64,000 bases of DNA from Tolypeutes matacus (lineage: Eukaryota; Chordata; Mammalia; Cingulata; Chlamyphoridae), in assembly GCA_026826555.1 (NCBI GenBank), contig JAKSZT010053764.1:17865533-17929532 (forward strand), given 5' to 3'. Shown here in pieces: positions 48,166 through 60,245 of the stretch; within the stretch, counting starts at the first letter, position 1; every line of letters begins with the position of its first letter. A program made the position numbers and the translations under genes. A model generated the notes under the pieces. It was not told where the DNA came from and did no database searches. It was given only the letters and a program-made list of their open reading frames with translations.

Positions 48166-49294
48166 GAGGACCTGGTATTTTAATTTTTGACCCAGATGTG
48201 AATGGACTGAAGGAGAGGACTGAATGTGAGAACTTGAGATGTCAGAAAAAGCTTCCAGGATGAGAGAAGGGAAGGCTTACCTTTGAACAGGAAAAAAGAG
48301 AGGACATTCCCGGTTGGGGCAACACAAGAGAAGGCCCAAAGGTGAGAAGGACCACAGATTGTTGGTGAGACCATGAGAAGACGGGCTTGACCAGAGCTGT
48401 GGAAATCTGATTGGGTGGGTGGAGCTGCACCAAAGCATGGAGGCTCGTGGGACCCTGCAGCCTCCCTTCTTCCTTGGACTAGCAGGAGAAGCATTAAATC
48501 TCTTTCTATATTTTAAGTCCCTGTCATTTTCAAGAGAGCCTTGCTTATTTTAAAACTGAAAACTTAAGTTTTCCAGATCGTAGAATCCCCACATAAGAAA
48601 AGAGTCCCTAGGGCAGCTCACGAAAGTTTGCTCTTAAAAAAAAAATCCCTGTTTAGTTATCATAAATAGCTTAGTGGATATGAATTTAAGAAGGCCAAAC
48701 TTGAAATTCTATTCTAATTCAAAGCATGTTGCACAGGACTGTTTTCAGATTGGCAATTCAGATGCTTTCCCAGATAATACAGAGGGATGTTAAGATAAAC
48801 TAGGGTCACCACAAAATAGGAAAGGCAATTGGATGCCGGACTTCTCTGATAACAAGAGGCACGATAATCTGATGGTTACTTTCTGGTTGGGTTGTTCAAA
48901 GATGGAATGATTAACCACACCACAAATCCTTTATATATTGCAAAGCAATCATAATAAGTTCTTTCTGATGTTTCCTAAAGAAGGTCTTTGGAGTTTCTGT
49001 TACAGAAATTAGGCTTATATACGAAGGCTTCAGTTAACTAAGGTATGTATTGTTCTGAAAAAGGCTTCTTTCATTCAGTAAATGGACATGGAGTACCTAA
49101 TGGACTAGCACCGGAAATGCAGAGCTGAATAAAACATCGTCCCTGCACTCCGTGAACTACAAAAGCCTGTGCACTCTATCTTGATGTCAAGACATGGAAA
49201 CTTATATTGACAGAAAAATTAGGGATAAAGTGATTGGAAGCCTTGTCCCCTTTATGCGCGTATAGACTTTTTACGTTAAAACCTTGGCCTAGAG
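48166..49294. other. Unassigned noncoding sequence
   Basis: No repeat or gene recognised. Confidence 0.5.
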
Positions 49295-49473
49295 CAGTGG
49301 TTCTCAACGGGGGGGTAATTTTGGCAATGTCTGGAGACATATTTATTGTCACGACTGGGGGGATGCTACTGGGTTGTGGTGGGAAGGGCCAAGGCTGCTT
49401 CTCAGCATTTTCCCCACCAACAAAAAATTATCCCAGTTCAAATCATCAATAGTGCTGAGGCTAAGAAACCCTG
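49295..49473 (+). mobile_element. MER20 hAT-Charlie element
   Basis: It begins CAGTGGTTCTCAACGGGGG and continues TTGGCAATGTCTGGAGACAT, TTGTCACGACTGGGGGG and ATGCTACTGG, ending AATAGTGCTGAGGCTAAG and AAACCCTG. The match to MER20 is clear along its whole length. In placental mammals some MER20 copies are reported to act as regulatory elements in endometrial stromal cells; nothing here shows that this copy does. Confidence 0.9.
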
Positions 49474-51137
49474 GCAGGGAGAAGAACATAGAATGATTGG
49501 AATGCCACAAAGTCTTTAGCAATAAGCCTGTCTTTGGCAAATACTGTGATTAATGTTGGGGAGAAAAGTAAAATGGAATTAATGTAATTTATAAGAATCC
49601 AAGAGGATGACTAGGGCAATGAGAATGAACATGACTTGTTACTAAAGAAGTCTCTATTGGGGAAAGGAAACCCATCTTGAGAGGATTTCTCTACACAGCG
49701 GCTCTCTTGCCACTTGGGATTCTTTGTTATATGGGACTCTTCTGTGAATTGCAGCATGTTTAACATCCCAGCCCACATCCCTAATATGCTCAAGTATACA
49801 ACAAACCCAGACACCCCCATATGCTTGCAAATGGTCCTTCAGCTAGGTGGTACAAATCCGGTTGAGAAAGAACCCTCAGGGAAGGAGAGCCCATCCCGGG
49901 TGTGTGGGTTCTAAGTGAACTCTGTGACTGCCACTGGAGGTAATTTGGCCTCTTTAGAGTATCTTCATCTCTAAAAGGAGCAGATTGGGGGATCAGATTA
50001 GTGGTCTCCAGAGTAGAATTTGTGTATCCATTTCAGTGCCAGAAGAAAATCTTAGAACACCTCCAGTTCTTTTAGTTTTCATGTCATCTTTTAAAATGGC
50101 TACTTTTGTGCATGTTTTATAATGTACTCGACATGGTGGACATTGATGCCACCAAGAAGTAGCCCTACAGAGCTCCATCTCCTGTTTTTGGAGATTTGCA
50201 AGGGTCTTTGGACAGAGAATGACAGAGTCAGAATTTTTAAAAACTGGCAAGCCACCAGGGTTTTTCAAATTATTCTCTACACGGTGTGGAAAATACTATT
50301 CTCTTTACAAAGATCCTGGGGACATGGTTAAGTTGCATAATCGCCTCTCACAAAAGGGCCCATGTAGAAATGGTCTCTTCCAATCCTTTCCACTTCAGTG
50401 TGAGCAGAATAGCACCCTTGTTTTCAAACACTCGTGCTACACCATGTTGAGCAACTTAGTATGACTTTATATTCTTAAGTCCACTCTCTGGAAGTTGTTT
50501 TGGGGCAAGGTGCTCTCTCAGTCCCCCTTCTATTGACGTCAGGCTGAGCGAGCTGCAGGCAGACGTGCGTATTGAAGCCAGAACTTGTCCACGGCTGCTG
50601 CCATTTCAAGATTTATTTTAAAATTCCTATTTGCCCCCCATTCCCGAGCCCCTTAATTTTCAGCTCTCCTTTTGTCACTTAACTTGGGGGAACGTGTGCT
50701 TTTGTTCATATAAAGAATCAATATTTTAGAAATCAGCTAGTTTCTTAGATTACTTACATGTGGCAAGAATTTGCTTTGACAAGTAGAAGCTTTTCACCCA
50801 GGGGACTGAACTAAAATGAAAACTACAGTCCTGGTTAGGCCTGCTCTTGGCAGGCAAGGAGGCTAAAGTGACGTTAGTGGAATAGAGGTCACTTTACTGT
50901 TGCTGTAGAGAATTTTGAGCCACACACACTAACTGTTGTGTTTTAAGCACTCTCTCGTTGCCCCCAGCTTTGTTCAAAGGGCATATAGTATTTCTGTGGA
51001 GGTTAAGGTGGAAATACTTTCTTCAATCAGATAAAGCAAAGTTAGAATCATAGAACCAGTGATCTAGAAGTGATCTTAGAATATCATTCTGTTTGCTTGC
51101 TTATCCCATATTCTGTACAGAGGTAGTGGGATGCAGT
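49474..51137. other. Mostly unassigned noncoding sequence
   Basis: No transposon recognised. Contains the candidate regulatory stretch at 50521-50760, listed separately. Confidence 0.45.
50521..50760. promoter_or_regulatory. Candidate regulatory stretch with CRE palindrome (weak)
   Basis: A short CpG-bearing interval in CpG-poor DNA: the full cAMP-response element TGACGTCA at 50534-50541, then GAGCGAGC, GACGTGCG and CCACGGC within 60 bases, followed by AT-rich unique sequence. No repeat explains it. It is an inference from composition and one motif; no transcript or TATA box is evident. Confidence 0.25.
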
Positions 51138-51370
51138 GGCTGTAGGGGCCCTGGGCCAGGCTGTGAGCTCTGAACCCCACCTCTGCCTCCTTGGAGCTGT
51201 GAGACCTTGGGCAGCCTGTTTATCCTCTCTGTGCTTCTGTTTCCTCATCTGCAATGCAGGGACAATGAGAAAAATTATACTTCTGTCATAGCCTTGCTGT
51301 ACAGATTAAATGAAATAATATCCGTGATGATCTTACTATCTGTAATGCACATTGTAGCTGTATAATAGCT
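51138..51370 (+). mobile_element. MIR SINE
   Basis: CTCTGAACCCCACCTCTGCC, GGAGCTGTGAGACCTTGGGC, TTCCTCATCTGCAATGCAGG, TACAGATTAAATGAAATAAT and AATGCACATTGTAGC follow MIR order closely. One of the best-preserved copies here. Confidence 0.9.
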
Positions 51371-54300
51371 ATTATTAACTTTAAACAGGAACAATCATGA
51401 ATACTCTCAGATTTGTAGCCTGTAACCCTAAGTTACCCAGTAAGCGTTATTTTGGAGGTAAAGGTATTATTTTAAAATGCACATCTTAATCCTGAAAATA
51501 GTTCAAGGGAGGAACACAAATGACCGATAGAATGGAAATTCCTAAGTTGAAAGTGCCCCTCGTCCTGAGCTGGCTGTTGTCAGTACTCTGGGTGCACCTG
51601 TGCCTGTGAGTTTAGGTCGAGGCAGCAAAGGCCCCCTCCCCTTCTCACAGCAGGTGATCCACGGGGGCAGGTCCAGTTTGGGGCTGCTCTGAGTGTGGAG
51701 GGGTGTGGAATTAGATCATAAAAGTTGAACTTAGTTACAAAAAGAGCTTGAGGATTATTCTCTACCAGTCATACGAATTGGGAAGTGTGACCTGGAGTCA
51801 GAGAATGGATGTGGTGACTTTCTAGGTGCTCTCCTGCCTGCCGATTCTGTAGTATTAAAAAGGAGCCATGTTGTCTTCATCAGGCTGCTAGCCCCTCTGG
51901 CTCTGCAAAAAATGTGTTTGGCTCTAGCAGACATGAATGTCCAAAGAAGGGTACTAAACAGTTTTTGTTTGTCAGTATCGTGGATTTAGTCCTCCCCCTC
52001 TCCCCACCAGTGCAATATGCCAAGTATCTACATTAAAATGTGCAAATTATGTTAATCTCTCAATTGTACCCAGATTTGACAGGTCACATTTCAGTAGACA
52101 GTTAAACAATTCAGCTCTGGTGTAAATTGACCCAGAGTTCATATTTATCAAAGATCTTCATTCAGGTGATTACCACAATTCTGTGTTTTTCAGGTGTATA
52201 TCATTGCATTTATGGATGGTTCACACTCCTCATTTAGACTTGAGAATTGCTAGTGTGGGCCCATGGTTCTTCCAGCCCAGCTGTAGGAGATATTATAAAG
52301 CATTTTATCATTCTGTTGAACTCAAAGGTCAGGGAATATGGAGGTTCTTAAATGTCTACTATGCATGTTCTCTCTGGGGTTTTCTGAAGCAGTCCATAAA
52401 GCTATAACTACATTTTTGACTGGTAGGCATTTGGTGGGTCATATTATCCTAACTTCCTGTTGGACACAATCATTTTATTTATAGAAAATGTACCTCTTTC
52501 AAGGTTGGGGGATGCCAGCTAGACTCTGAATACTGAAATTTGGTAAACATGATTCTGTTAAGTCAGTCTATTGTAATTTTTTGTAAGACCCTTGAGCTTT
52601 CTTCTTTCCTGAATGATCTTTTCCTTATGTTTTCAGGAAAAGTACAGATGATAACACTCATTTGCAAATCTTTGTGATCACTTTTAAGAAGCTCTTTCTG
52701 GACAGTTTGTTATAGATTCCTTTAGGTGCAGTGACCAGAAAACATGTAGACTTACCCTCCATAATTTAAAGGGAGAAGTACCCTTGTATGGGTTATTCAC
52801 TTTCTCTCCCATACCTTCAACTCTCCTGTCTTCTACATACTTTCTATCAGTTTCCAAACCAGGTTCTGCTATCTTGCATTTTGAAACAGACAAGCAAGAA
52901 AGCAAGCAATGAACAAAATACAAGCAAACTAAAAACTATCCTCTTTTGACCACATGTGGATCCTTCTCTGGCTACTGCCTAAGACTTTTCTTTTCATTCA
53001 GATTCCTTAAAGGAGAAATTGTATGCTTTTAATGTCTCCATCAGTCCACTGAAGCTGCTTTCCTTAAAACTAAAGAATCCCTGTATCTGGTGAGATTCTT
53101 TGACTTGTATTGTTGAACCAATTCCAGGTGGCTTAAATAATAATGAAGAATTCTTGGTGAGGCAGGATCCAGTACTGAGAATGATTCAGCAAGGATCTAG
53201 ATTTGTTCCTTATCCTTGCTTTGCCCTCCGTGGTTTGGTTTCATCCTTAGACTCCTCAATGCCACTTACTGACCTTCTGACTTCCCTGCTGTAGCCTTTC
53301 CCCTCTTATATCAACATGTCTGCAAGCAGTTTCAGAATCACATCAAACCTTCCAGGGAATACAGAGAAAATTTCTTTTTTCAGATGCCCTTACAAATATT
53401 TCCTTACATCCTATTGTCTCTGCTTGGGTTCCTGCCCATCCTTGAACCAATCAGTCACTCTGAAAATGGAGATTAACTGAAGCCACTTGTAGTCTACTTT
53501 TGGAGCTATGGGTGGAATCATTAAATCCAGATGACATGACTGAGGAGGAAAGAAATGGGTTCTTAAGGCAAAGTTGCAGTGCTATTAACTAAAAGAGAGA
53601 AGAGGGTCTTGGGCAGCAACAGAAATGGCTGCTAGCTTTGCCACCACCATAACTTATTTCTTTCTTGGAACTCAACTCCCTTGGTATCAACTCCTGTCTG
53701 TTTTAGTATCTCTGACCTGCCTGGCTCTCTGCACACTTCTCAGGCTGTCAAACTTCATTTTCCCGTGTGGGCTTCTCCTAGTCTTGTCAGTAGCATTGGT
53801 TTCCCCAGAATGCAGCCCTTTCTTCTTGCACCTTTTGCTTTCTTTGGTTACTTTCATCTTCTGTCTCAGCTTCTGCTACCAGATCAATGCAGGGCATCTT
53901 CTATTCTCAGGCATGGTAAGTTCCTGAAAATGTGTCAGATGGGTTATAAGTGCAAAAGTAGACTATATTCTATAAGGCATTGGGATGTGTATGTAAGAAA
54001 ACTATTATACCAGCCCTAATTATTATTCTCCTTTTAGATATTATCTTTGACTAGAACATATTTCCAAAATTGTGACTTGTTTTCTTTAATTTAGAGCTTT
54101 TCCTTCATAATGGATCATACTTTCATCAGCTGAAATCTAGTGACTATCTGTACAGTCTTTATAATTTCTGACTTTTATGAAGGTTAGTGTCAGCAGTTTA
54201 ATTTTCTTTTTCTATTTTTTCATTAACAAAACAGTAAGACTGAAATGTAATAAATCCCTGTAGTCAAACAACTGCACGAACATTGCTGAGTGAAGATGTT

Positions 54301-54376
54301 GCTACTGTTGTCAGTACCAAACATCTGGCTGATAACTCTGTTATCACATGATTGTTCAAAATGTTCATTCATCAGT
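51371..54376. other. Unassigned noncoding sequence
   Basis: About 3 kb without a recognised repeat. A 100-codon frame at 53625-53927 encodes a very hydrophobic peptide, but a second frame of 112 codons overlaps it on the same strand, and the hydrophobicity follows from the CT-rich composition. Confidence 0.45.
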
Positions 54377-54612
54377 TGTGGTGGTTTGAAGCTTTATGTG
54401 CCCCAGGAACACATGTTCTTAAATTTAATCCATTCCTGTGGGTGCGAACTCATTGTAAGTAGGACCTTTTGTTGAGGTTAGTTCAGTTAAGATGATATGG
54501 TCCCCCTCAATCAGGATGGACCTTAATCCTATTACTAGAGTCCTTTAAAAGTGGAATGAAATTCAGACAGAAAAAAAGAAAGCCACTAGAAGTAAGAAGC
54601 TGTAATCAACGA
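54377..54612 (+). mobile_element. Partial LTR, same family as 15606-16054
   Basis: It begins TGTGGTGGTTTGAAGC, then ACATGTTCTTAAATTTAATC, CATTCCTGTGGGTGCGAAC, GTAAGTAGGACCTTTTG, CAATCAGGATGGACCTTAAT and GTCCTTTAAAAGTGG. The copy stops after about 236 bases, so it covers only the 5' half. No retroviral coding sequence adjoins. Confidence 0.78.
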
Positions 54613-54624
54613 AGCCCCCCTAGT

Positions 54625-55553
54625 TATTCAAAGCAGAAACTCCAAATTATCCTTGACACAACCTTTCATCCCATCTACACACTTTGCTGATTTTATACCC
54701 TTATCTTGAACCTGCCCTATCGTCTCCATCCCTGTTACCACTACCGTTGTTCAGCTCCTTGCTTCTGGTCTTCCTTCTTTCATATCCATCTTGTATGCCA
54801 GGAGTCAGCAAACTTTTTCTGTAAAGTGCCAGCTAGTAAACACTTCAAGCTTTGTTGGTCATGTGGTCTTTCTCGCAACTACTCAATTCTGCCATCACAA
54901 TCCAGCCATCGACAACATATAAATGAATGGGCATGGCCGTCTTCCAATAAAACTTTATTTATGGACACAGAAATTTGAATTTCATAAAATTTTCATGTCA
55001 AATAAATATTATTATTCTTTTGATTTTTTTCCCCCCAAACCATTATAATGTAAAAGCCATTCTTAATTTACGGGCCATACAAAAGTTTTGTGGGCTGTAA
55101 TTTGCTGACCCCTGTTCTGTATGGTTATCAGAATGAGCGAATAAAAATCATTTGTATGCTTAGACCCATCAAAGACTTGCTACCAGGGGCCAAAGGAATG
55201 AAGTCCATCTTCCTTAAAATGGCTTATTCATTCCTTCATGATCAGTACTTTAGTCTCATATCCTGCTAATTCAAGTATAACACTGCACTCTCCAGAATAC
55301 TGTACTCCTTGCAGTTCCCTGCCCCTATAGAACTTTCCTTCTGGGCCCTTGACTTCTCTTCCTAGAATGTTTTACACTTTACATTTATTTATTTGTTTGT
55401 TTGGCTTGTATCCTACACTAAGAGGTTTCTTACTGGCAGGGCCATGTATTACTCAATTCTGGATCCCCATCATCTCACTTCTAGCCCAGTGCTATGTTCA
55501 AGCAGGCACTCAATAAATATTTGATGAATGCATGCATGCATGAATGAATGGAC
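54625..55553 (+). mobile_element. L2 LINE 3' end, split by a hAT element
   Basis: The left part (54625-54798) resembles the L2 ORF2 end: AAATTATCCTTGACACAACC, then ATCCCTGTTACCAC. The right part (55115-55553) resumes with CAAAGACTTGCTACC, CTTCCTAGAATGTTTTAC and GAGGTTTCTTACTGGCAGGG, ending at CACTCAATAAATATTTGATG and an ATGA/ATGC tail. Both parts are in order on plus, which supports a single L2 with a later insertion. Confidence 0.75.
54799..55114. mobile_element. hAT-Charlie nonautonomous element inserted in L2
   Basis: Terminal inverted repeats CAGGAGTCAGCAAA (54799-54812) and TTTGCTGACCCCTG (55101-55114) match at 13 of 14 positions. The interior, GTAAAGTGCCAGCTAGTAA, TCGCAACTACTCAATTCTG and CAATAAAACTTTATTTATGG, is a well-known Charlie-family layout. 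TGTATG occurs in both flanks, suggestive but not a clean 8-bp duplication. Subfamily not assigned. Confidence 0.85.
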
Positions 55554-55826
55554 AAATGAAGAAAAAGTGGAGCCAATTTTGCTATTTTGCTAACCACCCT
55601 GACCAAAATGTTAGTGAATTCATGGGTTGAAATAAGTACAGGCAGTTCTTAACTTAGGAATGGGTTGTGTTCCAAAAGTTTCTTTGTAAATTGGTTCAGA
55701 ACTTGGAAGACATGTTCCCATATAAATGATGTTATAAATGTATGCTTAACTGTTCAGCCTAGTCTACATAAGATTGTTTGATGCATAATTTTGCTGAAAT
55801 ACTGCAGTGTAGAAATATCAAAAATA

Positions 55827-55976
55827 GGGAGACGGATGTGGCTCAACTGGTTGGGCGTCCGTCTCCCATATGGAGGGACCCGGGTTTGATCCCTGGGACC
55901 TCCCGGTAAAAAATAAAAATAAAAATAAATAAAAAAATAAAAAATAATAAAAATAAAAAATAAAAAAATAAAAAAA
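55827..55976 (+). mobile_element. Short DAS SINE with perfect target-site duplication
   Basis: The tRNA-like head has A box TGGCTCAACTGG (55839-55850) and B box GGTTTGATCCC (55883-55893), followed by GGACCTCCCGG and then directly by a TAAAA/AAATAAA tail of about 65 bases, with no long body. The 16-bp repeat AGAAATATCAAAAATA is identical on both sides (55811-55826, 55977-55992). Head plus tail without body is the short DAS type. The unmutated duplication and long tail suggest a young copy. Confidence 0.95.
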
Positions 55977-55992
55977 AGAAATATCAAAAATA

Positions 55993-57430
55993 AGAAAATA
56001 ATATCTCGGGTGTCACCTTTGAACTTTTACTAAAATATTATAAGCCTACAGATCATCTCAAGAAATTTAAAAAGCATTTCCTGGGAATTTCTAATATTAC
56101 AAATTAAACCAAACTGCATGCTGGTAAAGGCTTAGAGAATGGAAAAAGACAGTAGATGGAGAGATTCTGAAAAGTGTTATGGGAAACAATAAGTTGTTTT
56201 TTAAAAAGTACGTACTGGATTATTGGATATCTTTTTATATCAATAACACTATCTCTAACTGTAACCCTTATGTTTAAGGCTCTTGCGTATAATTCTCTGT
56301 TTCCTGCCTTATGACATTGATGCAGAACTTCAGTCCTTTTCCACATTCCTTCCAAATAATCTACTTACATAAAAGCCCTGAAAATACTAGAGACCCTACC
56401 AAAGATTCTACAGGGGAGAGTTTGTAGCCACAGCATAGAGCTTGGTGTTCCAGCGCTCTCCAGGCCTTTCCTCTAAAGAGCTCTCTTTCTCCCTGCGCAG
56501 TGGCTAACCTGGTTGCTCTTCCTTCTCTCTCTCTCTCTCTTAGGCTAACACCTTTTTGATTATGCTTATTGCAAAGACGTTTTATCAGCATCTCTCGGTC
56601 CTAGAGTCTAGTGGCCCCTCCACATCAAAAATCCACCAAAGAGGCTTATCTATGCATTTGCCCAGCAAAAGCAAGTCCCTTCTTTGGGGTGTGGGTATTC
56701 TAATATGGCTTCTAAGAAAAATATTTTCTTTATAGTATCACATTCGTTATTCTGTTAAATAGCTGGATGGCAATTCATTTTATGATGAAATAAACTTTTT
56801 ATTCCAAGTTTTCTATTGAACAGCATCTTCACACAACGATGTAAGGGACTCCCTATTGTTGAATTTATATTTAGTGTTTATCCACAAATATGCTTAATCT
56901 ATCTCTTTCCACAATGCCAAGGATAATTAAGAGTTGGTTGTACTAACTTATTCCTTTGATTTGGAATGTGTGATTAATTATGAATAAATATTATTTCCTA
57001 TTAATTCATGTTTTTGGTATAAATAGTATGACTATTTTTTTTTTCAGGTCTTGTTTCTTTTATAAATAGAAGGTCAGTTTTTCTTGTTCCCCATTGAACA
57101 AGAAACTTGTTCACGTCAATTTAAATTGCAATTGCAGTTAAAGTGTTTAGTTTAAAGTACCTAATATACTAGACAGCTGCAGTATACTAGAAGAATCATT
57201 TATGGTTCTCTGCCCCCAAGGACCTGAAGGGCTAATAGGATGCCAGACATGTAAATAGTTAACCTCTAAAAGATCCAAAATTGAACCTGCAGGATCCCAA
57301 TAAAGTAGAAAGAAATAGAAGGAACTCCCCAATCGGTGGCATGAAAAGATAGTCTAATCTAAGATGATTTAGGAGTGTTATTATTTTAAAAATGTTTATA
57401 AGAGATAATTAACATATAATAAGTAAAGTA
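55993..57430. other. Unassigned noncoding sequence
   Basis: Nothing recognised except a TC run at about 56524-56540. No coding exon supported. Confidence 0.5.
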
Positions 57431-57439
57431 TAAAGCTGA

Positions 57440-57575
57440 AAGAGAGCTTTGAAATAAATCCAATCAGTCCCCTTATGTTACAAGTGAAGAAACTGAGGTC
57501 CAGAGTGGTAGAGTGTCTTTATAATGTCATACAGCTTGGAGTGAAGGAGCCAGGACTCAGATGAAGATTCATACA
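57440..57575 (+). mobile_element. MIR SINE, 3' part
   Basis: GAAGAAACTGAGGTCCAGAG, TAATGTCATACAGCTTGGAG and GAGCCAGGACTCAGATG are the MIR end signatures. Confidence 0.82.
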
Positions 57576-58084
57576 CCTCAAGACTGCCACTTCTGCAATA
57601 ATAATTAATAATTAAGTTTATTTAAATTAATGAGAAAAGCATGGAGACTTTGTTCAGGGAATCTATCAAACCAAAAATGATGGCACGGAAACATCTGGGT
57701 GTCGAAATCTGGTCTTTTTGCAGGACCCTATCTGGTTGGTGTTGCTTTCATAGAAACATAGAATCTCATGGTCGAAGTGATCCCCAAAGGTCACTGAATT
57801 TCTCTTTGGCCTTCTATGTTGAACTTAAAGTTTTGTGCCTATCACATACATCTACCAACTGATTTTGGCTTGTTTTTGAAGAGTAACATGGAAATCATGC
57901 ACTATTCTTTCATTATGGTGGAGCCTTAACAACCTCCAAATGTTCAAGATTGTCTCAAGCTTTGCTAGACCAAAGAGCATCACAGGAAATGACCTCTAGG
58001 CAGCAAACCGGCTCGAGCACTGTGTGTCAACCACACATACCCTTCATGGGATTGAGAAAGGGCATGAGAGTGGAAGATACTGGG
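57576..58084. other. Unassigned noncoding sequence
   Basis: No repeat or gene recognised. Confidence 0.45.
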
Positions 58085-58272
58085 TACCAGTTGAGAGTCT
58101 ATATTTACTAGCTTTTGTATATTCTTTGGCAGCTTACATTCATCTCTGCTCCTCAGTTTCCCCATTTGTAAACTGGGAGTTGTTGGGAGAATCAGATGAG
58201 ATGATATGTACAAATCACTTAGAATGAGGCTATTATACATGGTAGTGTTCAATAAATGGTAGCTATTGTTGT
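58085..58272 (+). mobile_element. MIR SINE
   Basis: CTCCTCAGTTTCCCCATTTG, AATCAGATGAGATGATAT, GTACAAATCACTTAGAATG and GTGTTCAATAAATGGTAGC, in MIR order. Confidence 0.85.
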
Positions 58273-58349
58273 CCTTGAGTGGTCTTGATCATCATTACTA
58301 TTGTTTTTTATAGAAGTGAGTGGTAGCTAGTCTCCTAGATAGCCCCTGG

Positions 58350-58816
58350 TGATCTTCCCCTTCTGTTAATTATACCCTTGTGTTGTAGTCCCCTCCAATA
58401 TTGAGTCAGGACTGGCCTGTGTGACCAATAGAACACTGCAGATGGTGTGTGACTTTTAAGGCCAGGTCATAAAAGGCTTCTGCCTTGGCCTTTTGGATCA
58501 CTTACTTTGGGTGAAGCCATCATGTCATGAGTATACTCTAGCAGCTCTGTGGAGAAGCCTACTGTAGCCTCCTGCCAACAGCCAGCACAACTTGCCAGCC
58601 ATGTGAGTGAGTCACCTTAGCTACAGAGCCTCCAGCCTATCTAGTCTTCCATGGTATACAGTCTTCCATTGACTGCAGCCGCCAGCCAGAACTCCTAGGC
58701 AATCTGCTCCCAAATTCCTGACCCATGAAACCATGAGAGATAATGAATATTTATTGTTGTTTTAAGCCACTAAATTTTGGAATAATTTATTATGCAGGAA
58801 TAGATAACTAATCTTA
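58350..58816 (+). mobile_element. MLT1-like MaLR LTR, solitary
   Basis: CTTGTGTTGTAGTCCCCTCC, CCTGTGTGACCAATAGAACA, CCAGGTCATAAAAGGC, TTGGATCACTTACTTTGGG, CCTGCCAACAGCCAGCACAA, then TTTATTGTTGTTTTAAGCCA and AGGAATAGATAACTAATC. The full 5'-to-3' order of this MaLR LTR type is present. No internal coding region. Confidence 0.87.
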
Positions 58817-59490
58817 TATTTTATCTTGTGTTTAATTTCTTCATTGGGGGAACCATAACTTATAGAGACCTTGCCCATAAAGAAGAGGAAGATGATGAGC
58901 TAGTGCTTGTTGACTGAATACCTTCTCCTGTGAATATTCTCTGAGATGTCATTGGTGGCACCCCCAATTCCCTGTGTCTTCTCATCACTGCCCCCAGCTT
59001 TTAATCCACTTTCAGTTCAGGTCTCTGTCCTGTTCCATCAGTGATGACAACACACCCTCAACAGTATGGAGGAGATTCAGGTTTTTTTTTTGTAACCAGT
59101 GATCAGTAATTTATCACCCTAAATGATCAAAATTAGGCCAACATCAAATATCTCTTAAAGCCAGGCAGATAACTTCAATGTTTTGAAGGGGCTGTGAACT
59201 ATAATGCTATACAGAGTGGTGAAGACTGGCACAACTGAAAAGTACATAAAGGAATTCAAATTCAAACAAAATTTAAACACTCTACCACCCAATTAAATTA
59301 CTTGCCTGCAAAATTCAACCAGATGGCACCAATTAGATAACTCTGGTCAAAATGAACATTAACAACCCCAAAGGAAAAAGGAGTTCTTAAAGGAACATTT
59401 TAATTCCTTGCCTGTCTTCCCATTAGCACATAATAGCTCACCATATGTGTCTTTAAAGTATGGATACATTTGCATCTTCAAAAAACTACT
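58817..59490. other. Unassigned noncoding sequence
   Basis: No repeat or gene recognised. Confidence 0.45.
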
Positions 59491-59494
59491 TGCT

Positions 59495-59935
59495 TTATCA
59501 GTTACTTGTCGCTGCATAACAAACATTCTAAAGCTTAGTGGCTTAAATCAATACATGTTTATTATTTCTCACAATTCTTTGGTTTGGATATGCAGTTCTT
59601 CTTGTCTGGGCTGGCTTGGTTGGGGCTGGATGGTCTAGGATGGCCTCACTTACATGCCTCGTCACTTAGCTGGGACAATTTGGGACAGGCTCTTTCTCCA
59701 TGTGTCCTCTCAATCTTAAGGAGGTGAGCCCAGGATTCTTCACAAGTGCTTACAGGACTCTCAGCAGCCAGAAGTCCCAGTACTCAAGCACTTTTCAAAC
59801 CTCTGCCTGTATCATATTTGTGAATGTCCCATTGGCCAAAGCAAGACACATGGCCAAATGCAGCTTCAAGGATTAGATAGACTCCTATATACTTGATGGC
59901 AGGATTGGCAAAAGACCTTGCTTATAGGGATAGGA
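59495..59935 (-). mobile_element. MaLR/ERVL-type LTR fragment, minus strand
   Basis: Reversed LTR text: ATCAGTTACTTGTCGCTGC, AACAAACATTCTAAAGCTTA, GTGGCTTAAATCAATACATG and TTTATTATTTCTCACAATTC. The remainder (GGCTTTCTCCATGTG-like and CCAAGACACATGGCCAAAT-like text) is a diverged LTR body. No retroviral genes adjoin. Confidence 0.7.
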
Positions 59936-60104
59936 AGAATTTATGACTTTTTAAAAAAAACAATCTATTATTCTTGCCTTAGGAAAAGGAGAGTAGGAAA
60001 AAGTTACATAAGTGGGATCTGTTCCCTGGTGGGGAAGGAAGGACGGAATCCCCTGATTAAGATTGGAATAAAAAGCCTTCCAAAAAAAGATTTTTCATGA
60101 TAGG

Positions 60105-60245
60105 CCTGACATTTGTTGAATGCCTCTTATGTGCTATAGTGTATAGTATACTTTATAAAGAGTGATCCATTTGATTACAAAATAACTCTGAAAATTTATG
60201 CAGGGCTATCATCAGTGTTGTTGGGGAAACTGAGGCCCACAGCAA
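60105..60245 (+). mobile_element. MIR-like SINE
   Basis: CATTTGTTGAATGCCTCTTA, TGTGCTATAGTGTATAGTA and GGGGAAACTGAGGCCCACAG, in MIR order with a diverged middle. Confidence 0.72.

Noticed and set aside
53625..53927. 100-codon hydrophobic open frame, possible membrane protein
   Set aside because: A 112-codon frame overlaps it on the same strand, the CT-rich composition explains the hydrophobic residues, and there is no recognised domain.
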